A stretch of 64,000 nucleotides of DNA from Paracoccaceae bacterium (lineage in GTDB: Bacteria > Pseudomonadota > Alphaproteobacteria > Rhodobacterales > Rhodobacteraceae), in NCBI GenBank assembly GCA_007692585.1, contig REBU01000061.1, positions 1 to 64,000 of the forward strand. The letters run 5' to 3'. Below the pieces are notes generated by a model. It was not told the DNA's origin and did not search any database. It was given only the letters and a program-made list of their open reading frames with translations. The position numbers were made by a program, and so were the translations under genes. Shown in pieces: positions 62,842 through 64,000 of this stretch (the stretch's first letter is position 1; the number at the start of each line of letters is the position of its first letter).

Positions 62842-63375
62842 ATGGCCAAGCGCTGGTATTCGGTAAGCGTGCTGTCGAATTTCGAGAAGAAAGTGGCAGA
62901 GGCCATTCGCACGGCTGTTTCCGAGGCTGGTCTGGAAGAGCAGATCGAAGAAGTGCTGGTGCCCACGGAAGATGTGATCGAAGTGCGGCGCGGCAAGAAA
63001 GTGACCTCTGAGCGTCGTTTCATGCCTGGCTATGTGCTGGTGCGCATGGAAATGAATGCGAAGGGCTATCACCTGATCAACTCGATCAATCGCGTTACCG
63101 GGTTTCTGGGCGCGCAGGGCAAGCCGATGCCGATGCGCGACGAGGAAGTGAATGCGATCCTCAATCGAGTGCAAGAGGGCGAAGAAGCCCCGCGCACGCT
63201 GATCCATTTCGAGGTCGGCGAGCAGGTGAAAGTCAATGACGGCCCATTCGAGGGCTTCTCGGGCACAGTCGAGGATGTCGATGACGCCGCCGCCCGCTTG
63301 AAGGTGATGGTATCGATTTTTGGCCGGGCCACCCCGGTCGATCTGGAATTCACGCAGGTGTCGAAAGACATCTGA
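62842..63375 (+). CDS. nusG: transcription termination/antitermination protein NusG
   Basis: A 177-residue elongation factor. The NGN domain starts KRWYSVSVLSNFEKKVAEAI and includes FMPGYVLVRMEM. The C-terminal KOW domain has VNDGPFEGFSGTVEDVD. It links RNA polymerase with Rho or the ribosome. Its position before rplK is conserved. Confidence 0.97.
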   Translation: MAKRWYSVSVLSNFEKKVAEAIRTAVSEAGLEEQIEEVLVPTEDVIEVRRGKKVTSERRFMPGYVLVRMEMNAKGYHLINSINRVTGFLGAQGKPMPMRDEEVNAILNRVQEGEEAPRTLIHFEVGEQVKVNDGPFEGFSGTVEDVDDAAARLKVMVSIFGRATPVDLEFTQVSKDI

Positions 63376-63489
63376 CGTGATCTGCGTGGGAGGCAGGCCG
63401 GGCGCGCCCGGTCCTTGCCGAACCACTAAACCGCAACGACCCCCGCGCTCGCGTGCGCAACGGGGTGAGGTGAAAGAAGGAGAGGCCAG

Positions 63490-63942
63490 ATGGCCAAGAA
63501 AGTAATCGGGCAGCTCAAGCTGCAAATCCCGGCGGGCAAAGCCACCCCGTCCCCACCCGTCGGCCCCGCTTTGGGTCAGCGCGGCATCAACATCATGATG
63601 TTCACCAAGGAATTCAACGCCCGCACCGCTGAAATGGAGCCGGGCTCGCCGATTCCCACCGTGATCACCTATTATCAGGACAAATCCTTCACGATGGATC
63701 TCAAGACGCCACCGGCGTCGTGGTATCTGAAGCGTGCAGCCGGCCTTAAGCCACAGGGCAAGCGCAACCGGGCGCGTGGTTCGGAATTGCCGGGCCGCAA
63801 GGTTGCGGGTACCGTCACGACCAAGCAGGTGCGCGAGATCGCGGAAGCGAAGATGAAAGACCTCAACGCGACCACCATTGAGGGCGCGATGGAGATCATC
63901 GCAGGCAGCGCAAAGTCCTGCGGCATCGAAGTGAAAGGGTAA
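63490..63942 (+). CDS. rplK: 50S ribosomal protein L11
   Basis: A 150-residue L11 with N-terminal [29 protein letters not shown] and the C-terminal RNA-binding domain. It is about 8-9 residues longer than the usual 141-142 owing to a basic insertion around residues 84-95 ([16 protein letters not shown]). The start follows an AAGGAGAGGCC site. Confidence 0.97.
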   Translation: MAKKVIGQLKLQIPAGKATPSPPVGPALGQRGINIMMFTKEFNARTAEMEPGSPIPTVITYYQDKSFTMDLKTPPASWYLKRAAGLKPQGKRNRARGSELPGRKVAGTVTTKQVREIAEAKMKDLNATTIEGAMEIIAGSAKSCGIEVKG

Positions 63943-63946
63943 GGTC

Positions 63947-64000
63947 ATGGCAAAGCACGGAAAACGTATCACGGCCGCCCGCGACGCCTTTGGCGCCAAG
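63947..64000 (+). CDS. rplA: 50S ribosomal protein L1, start only
   Basis: The first 18 codons (MAKHGKRITAARDAFGAK) match the start of L1; the window ends inside the gene. It begins 4 bases after the rplK stop with a GTAAGGTC context, as in the conserved rplK-rplA operon. Confidence 0.9.
   Translation, partial: MAKHGKRITAARDAFGAK

Overview
The window looks like chromosome of a GC-rich alphaproteobacterium of the Rhodobacterales (Rhodobacteraceae-like). The basis is protein style: a PmtA-type phospholipid methyltransferase, DUF3422, DUF1127-like small proteins, a thiamine ABC operon behind a TPP riboswitch, and the tRNA-Trp/secE/nusG/rplK order. The genus cannot be fixed from sequence reading alone.

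Layout. 1-4.2 kb: a small, decayed accessory block on the 3' side of a tRNA-Lys gene (DUF3800 fragment, HigA antitoxin with a damaged HigB partner, an XRE regulator facing a ParA-like ATPase across a palindrome, a membrane protein, an HTH remnant). 4.2-20 kb: housekeeping and transport (dapF-mtaB; thiBPQ under a TPP riboswitch; aroC; a YfgM-like gene-bamB-der; an RND efflux pair with an enlarged pump). 20-26.6 kb: a complete urease operon, ureD-ureA-hupE/ureJ-ureB-orf-ureC-orf-ureE-ureF-CMD-ureG, on the minus strand. 26.9-30 kb: xth, a PilZ protein and a PBP4-type carboxypeptidase.

30-44.6 kb: a divergent catabolic cluster. One arm (minus) encodes a winged-helix regulator fused to a MalE-like solute-binding domain, an SDR, an M24 hydrolase with an altered metal site, E1 alpha and beta of an acetoin/pyruvate-dehydrogenase-like complex, an E2 split over two genes, and an aldehyde dehydrogenase. 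The other arm (plus) is a CUT2-type sugar ABC importer. A direct repeat between the arms is a candidate operator.

44.9-49.5 kb: the most interesting region. A guanidine-I (ykkC) riboswitch precedes an ABC importer of the urea-carboxylase-associated type, an agmatinase-family enzyme of the Ni-dependent guanidine hydrolase type, and a very histidine-rich small protein. Guanidine would be imported and hydrolysed to urea and ammonia, and the urease encoded 20 kb away would finish the job. No hypA/hypB-like partner is present, so the His-rich protein is a candidate nickel-handling factor.

49.7-64 kb: a TetR regulator, an outer-membrane barrel, DUF3422, an ABC exporter, a UspA/Na+-alanine symporter pair, pmtA, an A-type Fe-S carrier, dGTPase, a CBS protein, coaD, tRNA-Trp, a sulfotransferase-like gene, secE, nusG, rplK and the start of rplA.
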